Program-made: the position numbers and the translations under genes | Shown here: positions 1-9,332 of the stretch, piece by piece | How positions within the stretch are numbered: position 1 is the first letter of the stretch | Layout: every line of letters begins with the position of its first letter | From: Erysipelotrichaceae bacterium UBA2227 | Lineage (GTDB): Bacteria; Bacillota_I; Bacilli_A; Erysipelotrichales; Erysipelotrichaceae | Direction: 5' to 3' | DNA: 54,809 bases | NCBI GenBank assembly: GCA_002348095.1 | Contig: DDYT01000003.1 | Span: forward strand, 1 to 54,809 | Notes under the pieces: generated by a model | Database searches by the model: none | What the model saw: the letters and a program-made list of their open reading frames with translations, nothing else | Told to the model about the DNA's origin: nothing

Positions 1-504
1 ACCAAATATACCTTGTAAAGGATCACCAAGAATCCAGGTTTTCAAATATTTCGAAATTTCTAAGACAACGTTATGTTGAGTAACTAAACAATCCTGATAT
101 TCATCAACTATTAATGCATGATAACTATTCTTCAAAATATTACCTGCCCAACTATTTTGAAAAATGTTAACAGATCCAACATATAGTTGGTTATAGTATT
201 TTTTATTATCACCTACAATTGGTGACAATGATAGATCAAAATTTGCTGTATTACTATATGACAAACACCAAGAAGTACAAAAAGATGCAATTGTGGTTGC
301 AAAATACTTCTCATTTGGCACATTATTTTTTGCCATTCGCTTCTTAATTGCATCTACGCCAGCGTTTGTATGTGTTAAAACTAAAATTTTATTTGGTGAA
401 ATATTGACTAATTTCGAGATTATCTCAGTTTTGCCATGACCCGCTGGTGCAATAATTGCAGCATTTTTCATTGCGATTATTCTTGCAAGATCATTGCTAG
501 TCAT
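1..504 (-). CDS. gajB: UvrD-family helicase, Gabija GajB-like (partial, N-terminal part only)
   Basis: The first 168 residues are in the window; the gene runs off the left edge. Near the N-terminus a Walker A stretch reads PAGHGKTE, followed by a motif Ia-like VLTHTNAGVDAI, and a Walker B reads ALIVDEYQDC, the DEYQD form typical of UvrD/Rep superfamily 1 helicases. LGDPLQGIFG follows (motif III region). Its ATG overlaps the last 8 nt of the upstream OLD-nuclease gene, which implies translational coupling. In Gabija systems GajA (OLD/TOPRIM nuclease) pairs with GajB (UvrD helicase) in this order for anti-phage defence. The assignment rests on this adjacency plus the motifs; the missing C-terminus prevents a length check. 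Confidence 0.8.
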   Translation of the reverse strand, partial: MTSNDLARIIAMKNAAIIAPAGHGKTEIISKLVNISPNKILVLTHTNAGVDAIKKRMAKNNVPNEKYFATTIASFCTSWCLSYSNTANFDLSLSPIVGDNKKYYNQLYVGSVNIFQNSWAGNILKNSYHALIVDEYQDCLVTQHNVVLEISKYLKTWILGDPLQGIFG

Positions 505-2185
505 ATTTAGTTATCCATTCCATTATACCTTCGATAGTAATTCTGAGTTTTTTGTCTATGGCAATTTTCTCAAGATTTTCAAGAACAATATCACCGAATT
601 TTTCCCCTAAATCAATCCTTTTATACCAACCATCTTTCTTTGATATCGCACCAATCTCTTTCCGATTTGCATCACTTGGACTCTTAAAAACAAACGACTC
701 ATTTACAAATTCCACGCCAAATAGTCTTGTTCTGTCCATTATTTGTTGAACCTTTGATTCAATACAAGCGATTTGAAGCATTTCGGGAACCAACTCATTT
801 GGAGTATCAATAAAGACCTGTTCTTCAATCGAATTTCCAATATCCCATGAGAAAGTTTTTGTTCGAAATTTCGAACAAAATTCAGCTTTCTCAATTTCTT
901 TCGCAGGTATGTCTGAGTCCATAAACACACATACATCATATCCACATTTTGCAAACTGAGTAGCTACACTAAAAACTGATTCCCCATTTCCAAAAGCCGT
1001 TGTTATACCCGAATAAGCCATCCTGTAATTTTTGTGTTTTCCCAAATAGTTATCTATAGCTCTTATAAATCCTATCTCAGTTTTGCCTTCACAAACAATA
1101 ATCCGTCGGCTTAAAAAGGCCTCAGGATTTAATCTGATATGTCTTTGTATAAACTTGTCTTTAATATCGTTTCCAGTTGTTAATAGTTGCGTTGTTGTTA
1201 TTCCGGCAAGATTATGTACTATATTCAGTTCAGATATCGAACATTCAGCTACAACGACTGGTGAATGAGTAGTCATTATGATTTGCCCACGATTGACCTC
1301 GTCATTCCTAAATGCGTTAATTAAGCTTCTTATTCTATATGGTTCAAGACCTGTCTCCAGCTCATCAATTAGAAGGACAGGTTTCTCAACATATGCATTA
1401 ATATTAAGACCCATTGATATCAATTTTTGGCTGCCTAAGCCCCGTTGATTCAGTGGTGCTTGGTTTTCAAAAACCCCAACAGCCGAAGTTGAACTTATCC
1501 CATTAATCATCAATTTACTAGTAATATTCCCATTTATCTTTACTCCAAACTGTTTACCAACTTGAGCAACTGTTTTAGCAATATCATCAAGTTCTCTCAG
1601 ATCTGCATTTGCAGATGCTTCACGCATAACTGTAGTGAAAACTTCTTTCATAACACCTTTTGAATCTGCATACTTCTGCAAAATTGAATTCCTACTCCAT
1701 ATCATATCTTTTTCCGAAGATTGACCGATTACTCCAATACACAATAATTGTCGATCCTTATGTGAAATTTGTTTTGCTTCTTTCCGATTACAAACAACTT
1801 CCCAGTGTGGTTCAAGATCGCCATTTATAGTCAATCTGATCGACAAATAAACTTTATCGTCTACTGGTTCGTCATTCGCTGGAGTTACGAAATCGCCACT
1901 TCTAAGATATAAGCCGAATTTATCAATATTTAGTAGCTCGATTGGAATATCCGTAAATGTTGTCTCTATCACAATATTGTTCTCAGTGTTGCAGTCATTA
2001 AAATCTGTGTCAGTTACACTTAAACTCCATGATGGCCAAAAACACCACTCAATAGCTTTCAATATGGTAGATTTTGTGCTATCACCAGCTCCAATCAAAC
2101 ATATAATTTTCGATGTTTCTGGGAACACTATACTAGACTTCTTAATTCCTCTAAAATTCTCAATCTTCAAACTTGATATCAACAT
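497..2185 (-). CDS. gajA: OLD-family ATP-dependent endonuclease, Gabija GajA-like
   Basis: 562 residues, close to the roughly 580 of known GajA. Visible: an SMC/OLD-type N-terminus (LKIENFRG), a P-loop GAGDSTKS at 32-39, a signature-like QRGLGSQKLI near 247-256, a Walker B LLIDELETGLEP at 271-282, an H-loop TTHSP at 305-309, and a C-terminal TOPRIM domain with EGKTE at 366-370 and DSD at 423-425. Known GajA proteins are sequence-specific DNA nickases held in check by nucleotides and act with GajB. The P-loop has Thr where Walker A usually has Gly before the Lys. A strong AGGGGAGG ribosome site precedes the ATG. The gene lies 140 nt downstream of hsdS in the same direction, so it belongs to the same defence island but may have its own promoter. 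It could instead be another OLD/UvrD pair outside strict Gabija. Confidence 0.85.
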   Translation of the reverse strand: MLISSLKIENFRGIKKSSIVFPETSKIICLIGAGDSTKSTILKAIEWCFWPSWSLSVTDTDFNDCNTENNIVIETTFTDIPIELLNIDKFGLYLRSGDFVTPANDEPVDDKVYLSIRLTINGDLEPHWEVVCNRKEAKQISHKDRQLLCIGVIGQSSEKDMIWSRNSILQKYADSKGVMKEVFTTVMREASANADLRELDDIAKTVAQVGKQFGVKINGNITSKLMINGISSTSAVGVFENQAPLNQRGLGSQKLISMGLNINAYVEKPVLLIDELETGLEPYRIRSLINAFRNDEVNRGQIIMTTHSPVVVAECSISELNIVHNLAGITTTQLLTTGNDIKDKFIQRHIRLNPEAFLSRRIIVCEGKTEIGFIRAIDNYLGKHKNYRMAYSGITTAFGNGESVFSVATQFAKCGYDVCVFMDSDIPAKEIEKAEFCSKFRTKTFSWDIGNSIEEQVFIDTPNELVPEMLQIACIESKVQQIMDRTRLFGVEFVNESFVFKSPSDANRKEIGAISKKDGWYKRIDLGEKFGDIVLENLEKIAIDKKLRITIEGIMEWITKYD

Positions 2186-2324
2186 ATTGAACTGAACCTC
2201 CCCTATAGAGTTGTGTTATGCAAATTAATCATTTTCTGGTTACTAGAAGCATCAATAAAAACTGAGGATTGTAACGTGTTCAAAAATCAAGATACTTTCA
2301 AATCACAGTGATTCTTGTTGTGAA

Positions 2325-3557
2325 TCATATAAACATTCTACTTAATAGCCCTCTTTTAAGTGAAATTAGAAATTCGAGTTCCATTTCGTTATATCTAATC
2401 CTATCATCTAGTCGATCCAACAAATCAGCTATCCTTTTTTGTTCAAAATCTGAAGGAAGTTTAATATCATAGTTTTTTATTTCATCAAGAGTTATCCCCT
2501 TAATGGAAGTGCCTTGCGTCATTTTGGATTTTAGTATCATTAAGTAACTCAAATAATGTGCTAAATATCTTGAATCTGGCACAATGTTTGTCAAATTCGT
2601 AAAATCCTGACTAGTACAAAGGTCACCTGGAGCAATGGCAACTTTACCTACACCAACTCTTGAGACAATAAGAATTGAATCTTTCATTATTAGTTTCGTT
2701 GTTGATTCTTTTAATGCTTCATTTGTAATAAATCTACTTATGTCGACTTTATGGATATTACTAATAGAAATATCTGACGAAGATACCCAAGGAATTGATC
2801 CACTCCAATAATCTGATCTTGTTTTTGATGGGGTTCCTCCACCAACAAAACTAGCAAGCTCACCCAGTTTCTTAAGCTTATACTTACTCATTTCATTAAT
2901 GAGTTTCGGGATGATTCCCTTCTTTTGCAGTACCAACATCTTAATCTTTTCCTCAATATTTTCAATAGACTGGTCAATTAATGAAAAGAATTCAACAATT
3001 TTCTGTTGCTCAGCTTTTGAAGGATACTTTAAAACAATCTTTCCGATGTTCGTTTTCGAGATACTATAAACTTTTGTTCCAACGGCAAAGAATTTAACTT
3101 GGTCATGAACTTGGATACTATTCGTGTAATATCCCATATAACCCAGTGAAAATACATTCAGCTTCGGTTTTGCGTATATTGTATGCAAACCAGAAACAAC
3201 CTTTTTGTCACAAATATTAATAAGTTCAATTGTCTTGCCAACACCTTCGTAATCCTCTGATGCATCTGCAATAATCAAATCACCATCAGAGCAAAAACTT
3301 TCCTCACTAATGTTGCTTAACAACTCCTCATTAACTCGTGGTAAATCGAATTTATCAAGATCAACTACCATACCAAGTTTAGTGTGGATATCTCCATAAT
3401 GAACATTCCTAATTGATCCGGTTTCACTTGTTAACTGATCTCTTGAGAAGGAATACGTCTTCCCAAATAAATACAAGTCATCAAATACTCCAGTATTCCA
3501 CTTTTCTTTAAATTCAGGGAATCTGAGGTTTGGGTAGTTTCTTGATCCATCATTCAT
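2325..3557 (-). CDS. hsdS: Type I restriction-modification specificity subunit HsdS
   Basis: About 410 residues with two target recognition domains, each closed by a helical spacer: TRD1 roughly 1-195, conserved region KAEQQKIVEFFSLIDQSIEN, TRD2 roughly 225-370 (start KLKKLGELASFVGGGTPSK), then a second conserved helix, EQKRIADLLDRLDDRI. HsdS chooses the bipartite DNA target for the methylase and nuclease. An upstream TTG would add four residues, but I prefer the ATG at 3557: it overlaps the hsdM stop by 8 nt (ATGAATGA), and AAGGAG lies upstream inside hsdM. Two complete, different TRDs argue that the gene is intact. No inverted duplicate hsdS for phase variation is seen in the window. Confidence 0.93.
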   Translation of the reverse strand: MNDGSRNYPNLRFPEFKEKWNTGVFDDLYLFGKTYSFSRDQLTSETGSIRNVHYGDIHTKLGMVVDLDKFDLPRVNEELLSNISEESFCSDGDLIIADASEDYEGVGKTIELINICDKKVVSGLHTIYAKPKLNVFSLGYMGYYTNSIQVHDQVKFFAVGTKVYSISKTNIGKIVLKYPSKAEQQKIVEFFSLIDQSIENIEEKIKMLVLQKKGIIPKLINEMSKYKLKKLGELASFVGGGTPSKTRSDYWSGSIPWVSSSDISISNIHKVDISRFITNEALKESTTKLIMKDSILIVSRVGVGKVAIAPGDLCTSQDFTNLTNIVPDSRYLAHYLSYLMILKSKMTQGTSIKGITLDEIKNYDIKLPSDFEQKRIADLLDRLDDRIRYNEMELEFLISLKRGLLSRMFI

Positions 3558-5112
3558 AAGATAGTCCAAGCTCCTTCAAATAAACATCAAGTTCCTTTTT
3601 GAGTTCAACTTCCTTAGCTTCACATTCACGAATTTTCCTCATGACATCTTCGAGGTCAATCTCTTCTTCAACTTCAAAGGTATCCACATAGCGCGGTATA
3701 TTAAGGTTGTAGTCATTGTCTTTGATCTCTTGTAGCTTAACAAGTTTTGAGTACTTTTCGATATCTGATCTGTTCTTGTAAGTAGAAATGATCTTTTCGA
3801 CATTCGCATCACTTAGGCTATTCTGATTCTTTCCAGGTTCGAATTCTTTGGACGCATCAATGAATAAAACTCCATCACTGTTCTCTCTGCATTTCTTTAA
3901 GACCAAGATACAGACTGCAATGCTGGCACCGAAGAATAAGTTCGATGGGAGCCCGATAACTGCGTCCAGGTAGTTTTTCTCTTCGATGAGGTATTGTCTG
4001 ATGGTTCCTTCTGCAGCCCCTCTAAAAAGGACGCCATGGGGTAATACGACGGCTAAGGTTCCGTTGTCGTCTAATTGATAGACCATATGCTGAACAAAGG
4101 CAAAGTCTGCTTTGGATTTGGGGGCGAGTTTTCCATATTGATTGAATCTGGGATCATCAATGAACTTCTCATCCGCACTCCACTTTGTTCCGAATGGTGG
4201 ATTCGCTACGACAGCTTCAAACTTCAAATCAAGGTGTTTTGGTTTCTCAAGGGTATCGTCATTCTTGATGTCAAAGTTTTTAAAGGAGATATGGTGAAGT
4301 AACATATTCATCCTGGCCAGGTTATAGGTGGTGGAGTTAAGTTCCTGGCCATAGTATTTGGTGACTTTCGCTTCACGTCCTACTCGAAGAAGCAACGATC
4401 CGGATCCGCAAGTCGGGTCATAGATTGTTTTCAGGTTTGTCTTGTTGAGGGTCACGATTTTGGCTAGAATTTTGGAGACTTGTTGAGGGGTGTAGAATTC
4501 TCCGGCTTTCTTACCGGCGCTGGCAGCGAAATTTCCGATCAAGTATTCATAGGCATCCCCAAGGATATCGATCTCAGCGTCCGCATGCATGAAATCTATG
4601 TCATTGATTTTTTGCATAATGGTTGAGATCAATTTCGTTCTTTCACTCTCTGATTTTCCAAGCTTTGAAGAGTTCAGATCCATATCGTCAAACAGATGCT
4701 CAAAATCATCTTCCGATTCAAATCCTCTAACTGAATCCGACAAGGCATTGGTCGCTTTAGCCAACTGGGTAATATCAAAAGTACCCACCTTGATACGCTC
4801 AATCATGGAGGAATACAAGAACTGTGGTTCAATGTAGTAACCTACTCTTGAATCTTCCAGAAGATCTGATTTCAGTGCTTCTTTGTATTCATTGTTCTTC
4901 CAAGCATCCTGATAAGTCATATGGTCATCTTTGAGTAAAACATTGTTGGCATGATCGACCAGATTCTCTGAAAGGTACCGGTAGAAGATGAGGCCCAAAA
5001 TATAGTTCTTGAATTCATTCGCATCCATGTTTCCACGCAAGTCACTGGCAATCGACCACAAGGCGGATTGGAGGGCTTGCTGCTGTTGTTTTTGCTTCTG
5101 TATGTTGGTCAT
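3550..5112 (-). CDS. hsdM: Type I restriction-modification methyltransferase subunit HsdM
   Basis: 520 residues. The N-terminal helical domain (about 10-170) is followed by GEFYTPQQVSKIL near 204, the SAM-binding motif DPTCGSGSLLL at 232-242 and the catalytic NPPF at 304-307, the N6-adenine class. With HsdS it methylates adenines in the bipartite site and protects the host from HsdR. It starts 7 nt downstream of the hsdR stop and overlaps hsdS, so the three genes form one transcript in the order R-M-S. Confidence 0.96.
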   Translation of the reverse strand: MTNIQKQKQQQQALQSALWSIASDLRGNMDANEFKNYILGLIFYRYLSENLVDHANNVLLKDDHMTYQDAWKNNEYKEALKSDLLEDSRVGYYIEPQFLYSSMIERIKVGTFDITQLAKATNALSDSVRGFESEDDFEHLFDDMDLNSSKLGKSESERTKLISTIMQKINDIDFMHADAEIDILGDAYEYLIGNFAASAGKKAGEFYTPQQVSKILAKIVTLNKTNLKTIYDPTCGSGSLLLRVGREAKVTKYYGQELNSTTYNLARMNMLLHHISFKNFDIKNDDTLEKPKHLDLKFEAVVANPPFGTKWSADEKFIDDPRFNQYGKLAPKSKADFAFVQHMVYQLDDNGTLAVVLPHGVLFRGAAEGTIRQYLIEEKNYLDAVIGLPSNLFFGASIAVCILVLKKCRENSDGVLFIDASKEFEPGKNQNSLSDANVEKIISTYKNRSDIEKYSKLVKLQEIKDNDYNLNIPRYVDTFEVEEEIDLEDVMRKIRECEAKEVELKKELDVYLKELGLSYE

Positions 5113-5119
5113 AGGTCTC

Positions 5120-7858
5120 CTAACTGAATCTTTCGATTAATGTATTGATAAACGCTTTGGCATTGGCAACGATTTGGCGGCGCTCAAGAAACTTCACACC
5201 GACCACCGCATCATGCATCATCTTGTCTGGGAAGATCCCACTGTATTCATACTCGTAAATCACATCAATAAAAGCTTTTTTATCGATCTTGTTTTGATCC
5301 GTAAAATGTGCGATTTCCTTGCTGCGTTCTTCATCCATCATTTCATTGAATTTCTCATCAATATCATCGTTTTCATTCATCGAGGGGATGACATGGCTCA
5401 AGAACCGCTTGATCAGATCCGACTTCAGATATAATTGTTCATCCGTCGAATTACGCAGCTTCTCTTCGATTTCTTTAATGTCGCTGGCTTGTTTGGTTTT
5501 ATCACTCAAGTCAATCTGCCGGATCAGTTCCAGGATATAGCCGACATTGATCCGATCGGTTCGAATGAGTTCCAAGGCAAAGTCTATGTCATCAAGGATA
5601 GAGGCTTTATCACGGCTGCCTCGTCTGGAGAATTCCAGGTATTTACTCATGAAGTCACTGAATTCTTGTTCAGTCATGTGGAGTGCTGACGTATTCCAGT
5701 TAAACTCCACAAAAGATTTGAGTTGGACATAGATTTTTAGCATAAAGCGAAAGAGCTGGACAAACTCAGCTTTATCTTTCTCATCTTCCAGCTTTTGAAC
5801 AGCAGCAACATCTGGAGTGAATGCTTTGAGTAAATCGATTCCTCGATTAAATCGATCCAGGTATTTGTTGTAGGTTTCCATCAAAACAACATCGGTATTG
5901 TCTGTTCTGGAATACAATCGAACCGCGGCATCGACATCCTCTTTCGAGGTCTGATAACACACAATGTTTCCAAATGGTTTGGTGGTCTTCTCAACCCGAT
6001 TGGTTCTTGAGAAGGCTTGAATCAAGTTATGATAAACCAGTTTCTTATCAACATAAAGGGTATTCAGGGTTTGAGCATCAAATCCGGTTAAAAACATGTT
6101 GACGACCAGTAGGATATCGATGTCGTTGTTTTTGACTCGTGTTGAGACATCTCTAAAGTAGGCATCATAGGTATTGATTGAGAAGTTCGTTTTAAACATG
6201 CGGTTGTAGTCGGCGATCATACGATCTAAGGAATCTCTTGAGAGTTCATCCTTCGCTTCCGCATCCTCATTGACCCCATAGGTAAAAATGGCAACGATCT
6301 TAAGACCGGATTTCAGGGCTTTAAACGTATCATAATACTTGACTAGCATCTCAATCGAGGCGGTGGCGAAAAGCGCGTTATAGCGCCTGTGATCGGTCTT
6401 GATGTTATGTATGTCTAGGATGTTTCTGGCGATCATGGAAATGCGAACATCATCCAAAAAGACCGGATCGGTATCGATGGCTTTGACTTCATAATCCTTA
6501 AGCTTCTCTGAGATCTCGATGGTTTTGAGATAATCCACGTTGAACCCCAGCACGTTCCCATCATTGATCGCATCTTTGATCAGATAGGTATGAAGGCACT
6601 TTCCGAAGATGTCTCCGGTTGCTCTTCCATCCTGAGCTTTATTGACTTCAAAGCGTGGTGTTCCGGTAAAGCCAAAGTATTGGGCATTGGTGTATACTTG
6701 GGCAATGGCTTTGTGCATATCTCCAAATTGGCTTCGATGACATTCATCGATAATGAAGATCGTCTTTTGGTGTCTGTACTTTTCTATAATTACTTTGTAG
6801 CGCGGATTGGTGACCGCGTTAGCCATCTTCTGAATGGTGGTAATAATGAGGCTTTTTGAGCTGTCTTTAATCTGTTCAATCAATTTTGCGGTTTCGTTGG
6901 TCATATCAACACAACCCGGATCAAACTTGTTAAACTCATCCAGGGTCTGTTTATCCAGATCTTTGCGATCGACCAAGAAAATAACTTGATCAATATTTTT
7001 CTCTTTGGCTAGGATCTGGGAAGCTTTAAACGAGGTCAGTGTTTTTCCGGATCCGGTGGTATGCCAGACATAGGCATTGTGGTTGGATGTTTGGGCATGA
7101 TTGATAATCTGTTCAACCGCATACACCTGGTAGGGTCTCATAACCATTAATCGTTTTTCGGATTGGTTCAGCACCATATACCGAGCAATCATCTTTGAGA
7201 TGGTACAGCGTTCCAAAAAGGAAAAGGCGAATTCTTGAAGATTGGAGTAACGCTTGTTTTCGACATCGCTCCAATAGAAGGTATAAGAAAACTGATACTC
7301 AGTATCGCCATTAGCAAAATATTTGGTATCGATCCCATTGCTGATCACAAAGATTTGGATAAATCGAAACAACCCTGAATAAGGCTCACGACGATATCGT
7401 TCGACCTGATGGAACGCTTCCTTGAAATCAACACCTCGTCTTTTAAGCTCAATCTGGATTAGTGGAAGTCCATTGATCAAGATGCTTACATCATATCGGG
7501 TTTCTCGTTTTCCGATTACTGTAATCTGATTGGTGACTTGAAAGATGTTCTGGCACCAATCAATGGTATTGAATAACTCAATATAGAGGATCTTCCCATT
7601 GTCTCTGGGGATATCGATTTTCTCTCTCAGCAGGCGAGCAGAGTTAAAAACACTTTTCCCGGAGATTTTCGTCAGCAAACGATCAAATTCCTTATTACTC
7701 AGATCACTTCCGTTAAGGTTAGTTTTATTGTGTTTATTGACTTGAACACGAAAATTGAGTAAAAGATCTTGCTCATTGGTGATTGTTACTCGTTCGTAAC
7801 CGTTTGTTTCGAGATGCCCTATTAGGCGTTCTTCGAGTTGCTTTTCTGACTCAGTCAA
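5120..7858 (-). CDS. hsdR: Type I restriction endonuclease subunit HsdR
   Basis: 912 residues, usual for HsdR. The N-terminal PD-(D/E)xK nuclease shows Asp123 and ELK at 137-139 (IQIELKRRG). The translocase motor has Walker A HTTGSGKT at 266-273, DECH at 371-374, FGFTGTPRF just after, and a motif VI QAFSRTNR. The C-terminal helical part binds the M2S1 core. The protein translocates DNA and cuts unmodified DNA far from the recognition site. The start is a TTG preceded by an AGGGGG ribosome site; no better ATG lies nearby. It is the first gene of the R-M-S operon, and the 234 nt upstream hold no other gene, so the operon promoter should be there. Confidence 0.96.
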   Translation of the reverse strand: MTESEKQLEERLIGHLETNGYERVTITNEQDLLLNFRVQVNKHNKTNLNGSDLSNKEFDRLLTKISGKSVFNSARLLREKIDIPRDNGKILYIELFNTIDWCQNIFQVTNQITVIGKRETRYDVSILINGLPLIQIELKRRGVDFKEAFHQVERYRREPYSGLFRFIQIFVISNGIDTKYFANGDTEYQFSYTFYWSDVENKRYSNLQEFAFSFLERCTISKMIARYMVLNQSEKRLMVMRPYQVYAVEQIINHAQTSNHNAYVWHTTGSGKTLTSFKASQILAKEKNIDQVIFLVDRKDLDKQTLDEFNKFDPGCVDMTNETAKLIEQIKDSSKSLIITTIQKMANAVTNPRYKVIIEKYRHQKTIFIIDECHRSQFGDMHKAIAQVYTNAQYFGFTGTPRFEVNKAQDGRATGDIFGKCLHTYLIKDAINDGNVLGFNVDYLKTIEISEKLKDYEVKAIDTDPVFLDDVRISMIARNILDIHNIKTDHRRYNALFATASIEMLVKYYDTFKALKSGLKIVAIFTYGVNEDAEAKDELSRDSLDRMIADYNRMFKTNFSINTYDAYFRDVSTRVKNNDIDILLVVNMFLTGFDAQTLNTLYVDKKLVYHNLIQAFSRTNRVEKTTKPFGNIVCYQTSKEDVDAAVRLYSRTDNTDVVLMETYNKYLDRFNRGIDLLKAFTPDVAAVQKLEDEKDKAEFVQLFRFMLKIYVQLKSFVEFNWNTSALHMTEQEFSDFMSKYLEFSRRGSRDKASILDDIDFALELIRTDRINVGYILELIRQIDLSDKTKQASDIKEIEEKLRNSTDEQLYLKSDLIKRFLSHVIPSMNENDDIDEKFNEMMDEERSKEIAHFTDQNKIDKKAFIDVIYEYEYSGIFPDKMMHDAVVGVKFLERRQIVANAKAFINTLIERFS

Positions 7859-8092
7859 AGCATCCCCCTAATGATAAAATCATTATCTATAGTCTAGCAC
7901 ATCACATGAGAGTTATACATATTGTTGTCTTTTCATATTTGCATGACTATTTGGATTCAAATATAGATACATCATCAAAATCTACAAATATCATTTAGAT
8001 GACTTCTCACAAGGTTTTATTTTATTTTTGTTATAGAAAAACCAACGAAATACAACCCAACTTTGGCATTAGGATTAAAAAACGGATATCAC

Positions 8093-8629
8093 CTACAATT
8101 CATTAGCTAAAAGCTTTACAAACTCATTGAGTAGTGTGTTTTCAATGATATCTCGACGATTAAAAGTTTCGATAATTGCACAATACTTGTCGACCAATTG
8201 CACTATAAAAGATTCTTTATACTTGGGAAACACAATCGTAAGTGGCCACATATGTTTAACAATTATATCTCTTTCAATCTCGTTAAGCTCAAAATGATCA
8301 TCTGCATTTTGCAATGCTATTCTAGGATGTACAAACCCATGCAATCCTTCCAATGGCTTGTCTGTGTGCCAATCATACAGGAATAAATCATGTAAAAGTG
8401 CTCCTCTGGCTGTGGAGCAATAATCGAAATTAAGCTTTTTACAAATCTTATAACTGAGGTAAGAAACATGAAAACAATGATCCAAACAACTATATTCTCC
8501 ATGGTGTGGATAGTTACTCATTCTCCATAACACATCCCTATTAACTACGTCCTTAATGCAGTCAATATAATCACTCTCAATGGTGATATCTTTTCTGATC
8601 GTTGCTTTAGGCTTTTTTAGCTTTTCCAT
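8093..8629 (-). CDS. HD-domain phosphohydrolase-like protein
   Basis: 178 residues. An HD-type metal-binding pattern is visible: an early His in LDHCFHVSYLSYKI, then GALLHDLFLYDW (the HD dyad), then IVKHMWPL and a late Asp in VQLVDKYCAI. This fits small HD hydrolases that act on nucleotides or phosphorylated small molecules; the substrate cannot be read from sequence. A clear GGAGG precedes the ATG. It is monocistronic-looking, between the hsdR promoter region and the CmpB-like gene, all on the minus strand. No defence partner domain is fused to it, so a role in the neighbouring island would be speculation. Confidence 0.75.
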   Translation of the reverse strand: MEKLKKPKATIRKDITIESDYIDCIKDVVNRDVLWRMSNYPHHGEYSCLDHCFHVSYLSYKICKKLNFDYCSTARGALLHDLFLYDWHTDKPLEGLHGFVHPRIALQNADDHFELNEIERDIIVKHMWPLTIVFPKYKESFIVQLVDKYCAIIETFNRRDIIENTLLNEFVKLLANEL

Positions 8630-8719
8630 TTAAACCTCCATTTAAGAGATGATTTATTGAAAAATCATACGAACACTTATCTTCGACCGAGTCTAGAACT
8701 TGCTATGATTTATGTTCCG

Positions 8720-9292
8720 CTAAAAGTGTTTCTCTAGCGATAGATTCGTTCTATTATTACTAGATTTGCGCATATCAAATGCAATCTTTGTCGATACTAT
8801 GAAGTCGATTACAAAACATATAACAAAAATTATAACTAGAATAACTTTTACCATCTCTGGTAATCCTTCGATAAAGCTCGTAATGTACGGATGTATAATC
8901 TGGATTAGTATGAACGCTAAGAACCCCCACAGCAAAGCATATTTCAAACATACGTAACCATTGATGCTTAGAAAATGCCCACTATAGTCCCACCATTTGG
9001 CTTGAAAGATTTTCTCAAGAAGATACCCTGTTAAGTACTCTAGAGCTGTAACCAAAAGCATAGATAGACCTATACTACTTATCGCTGTCATCAATGGAGA
9101 CATTTCCAATAAGGCAATACCACTTAATGATGTAATGACTAGAATTGCACCAAATCCATAAAGGGGTGTGATCGGACCAATCAAAAAACCTCTGTTGACA
9201 AACTTCTTTTGTAGAGTGCTCGCAAAAATGGTCTCCATCACCCACCCTATAAATGAATATAGTGCGAACATCAGTATATATCTAATCACCAT
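8720..9292 (-). CDS. Putative ABC-transporter type IV / CmpB-like membrane protein
   Basis: 190 residues with several hydrophobic segments (about 4-20, 35-55, 62-85, 110-135, 142-165). The start YILMFALYSFIGWVMETIFAS, the following FVNRGFLIGPITPLYGFGA and the later WDYSGHFLSINGYVCLKYALLWG match the pattern of the Firmicutes family annotated as putative ABC-transporter permease (PF06541, CmpB). Its biochemical role is not established, and no ATPase partner is adjacent. It is the last gene of the TetR-phasin-DegV-UbiB series, 40 nt after the ubiB stop. The ribosome site is weak, which suggests coupling to the upstream gene. Confidence 0.7.
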   Translation of the reverse strand: MVIRYILMFALYSFIGWVMETIFASTLQKKFVNRGFLIGPITPLYGFGAILVITSLSGIALLEMSPLMTAISSIGLSMLLVTALEYLTGYLLEKIFQAKWWDYSGHFLSINGYVCLKYALLWGFLAFILIQIIHPYITSFIEGLPEMVKVILVIIFVICFVIDFIVSTKIAFDMRKSSNNRTNLSLEKHF

Positions 9293-9332
9293 GATTTTGA
9301 CTCACTTTCATTCTTTTTAATACGTCCATCAT

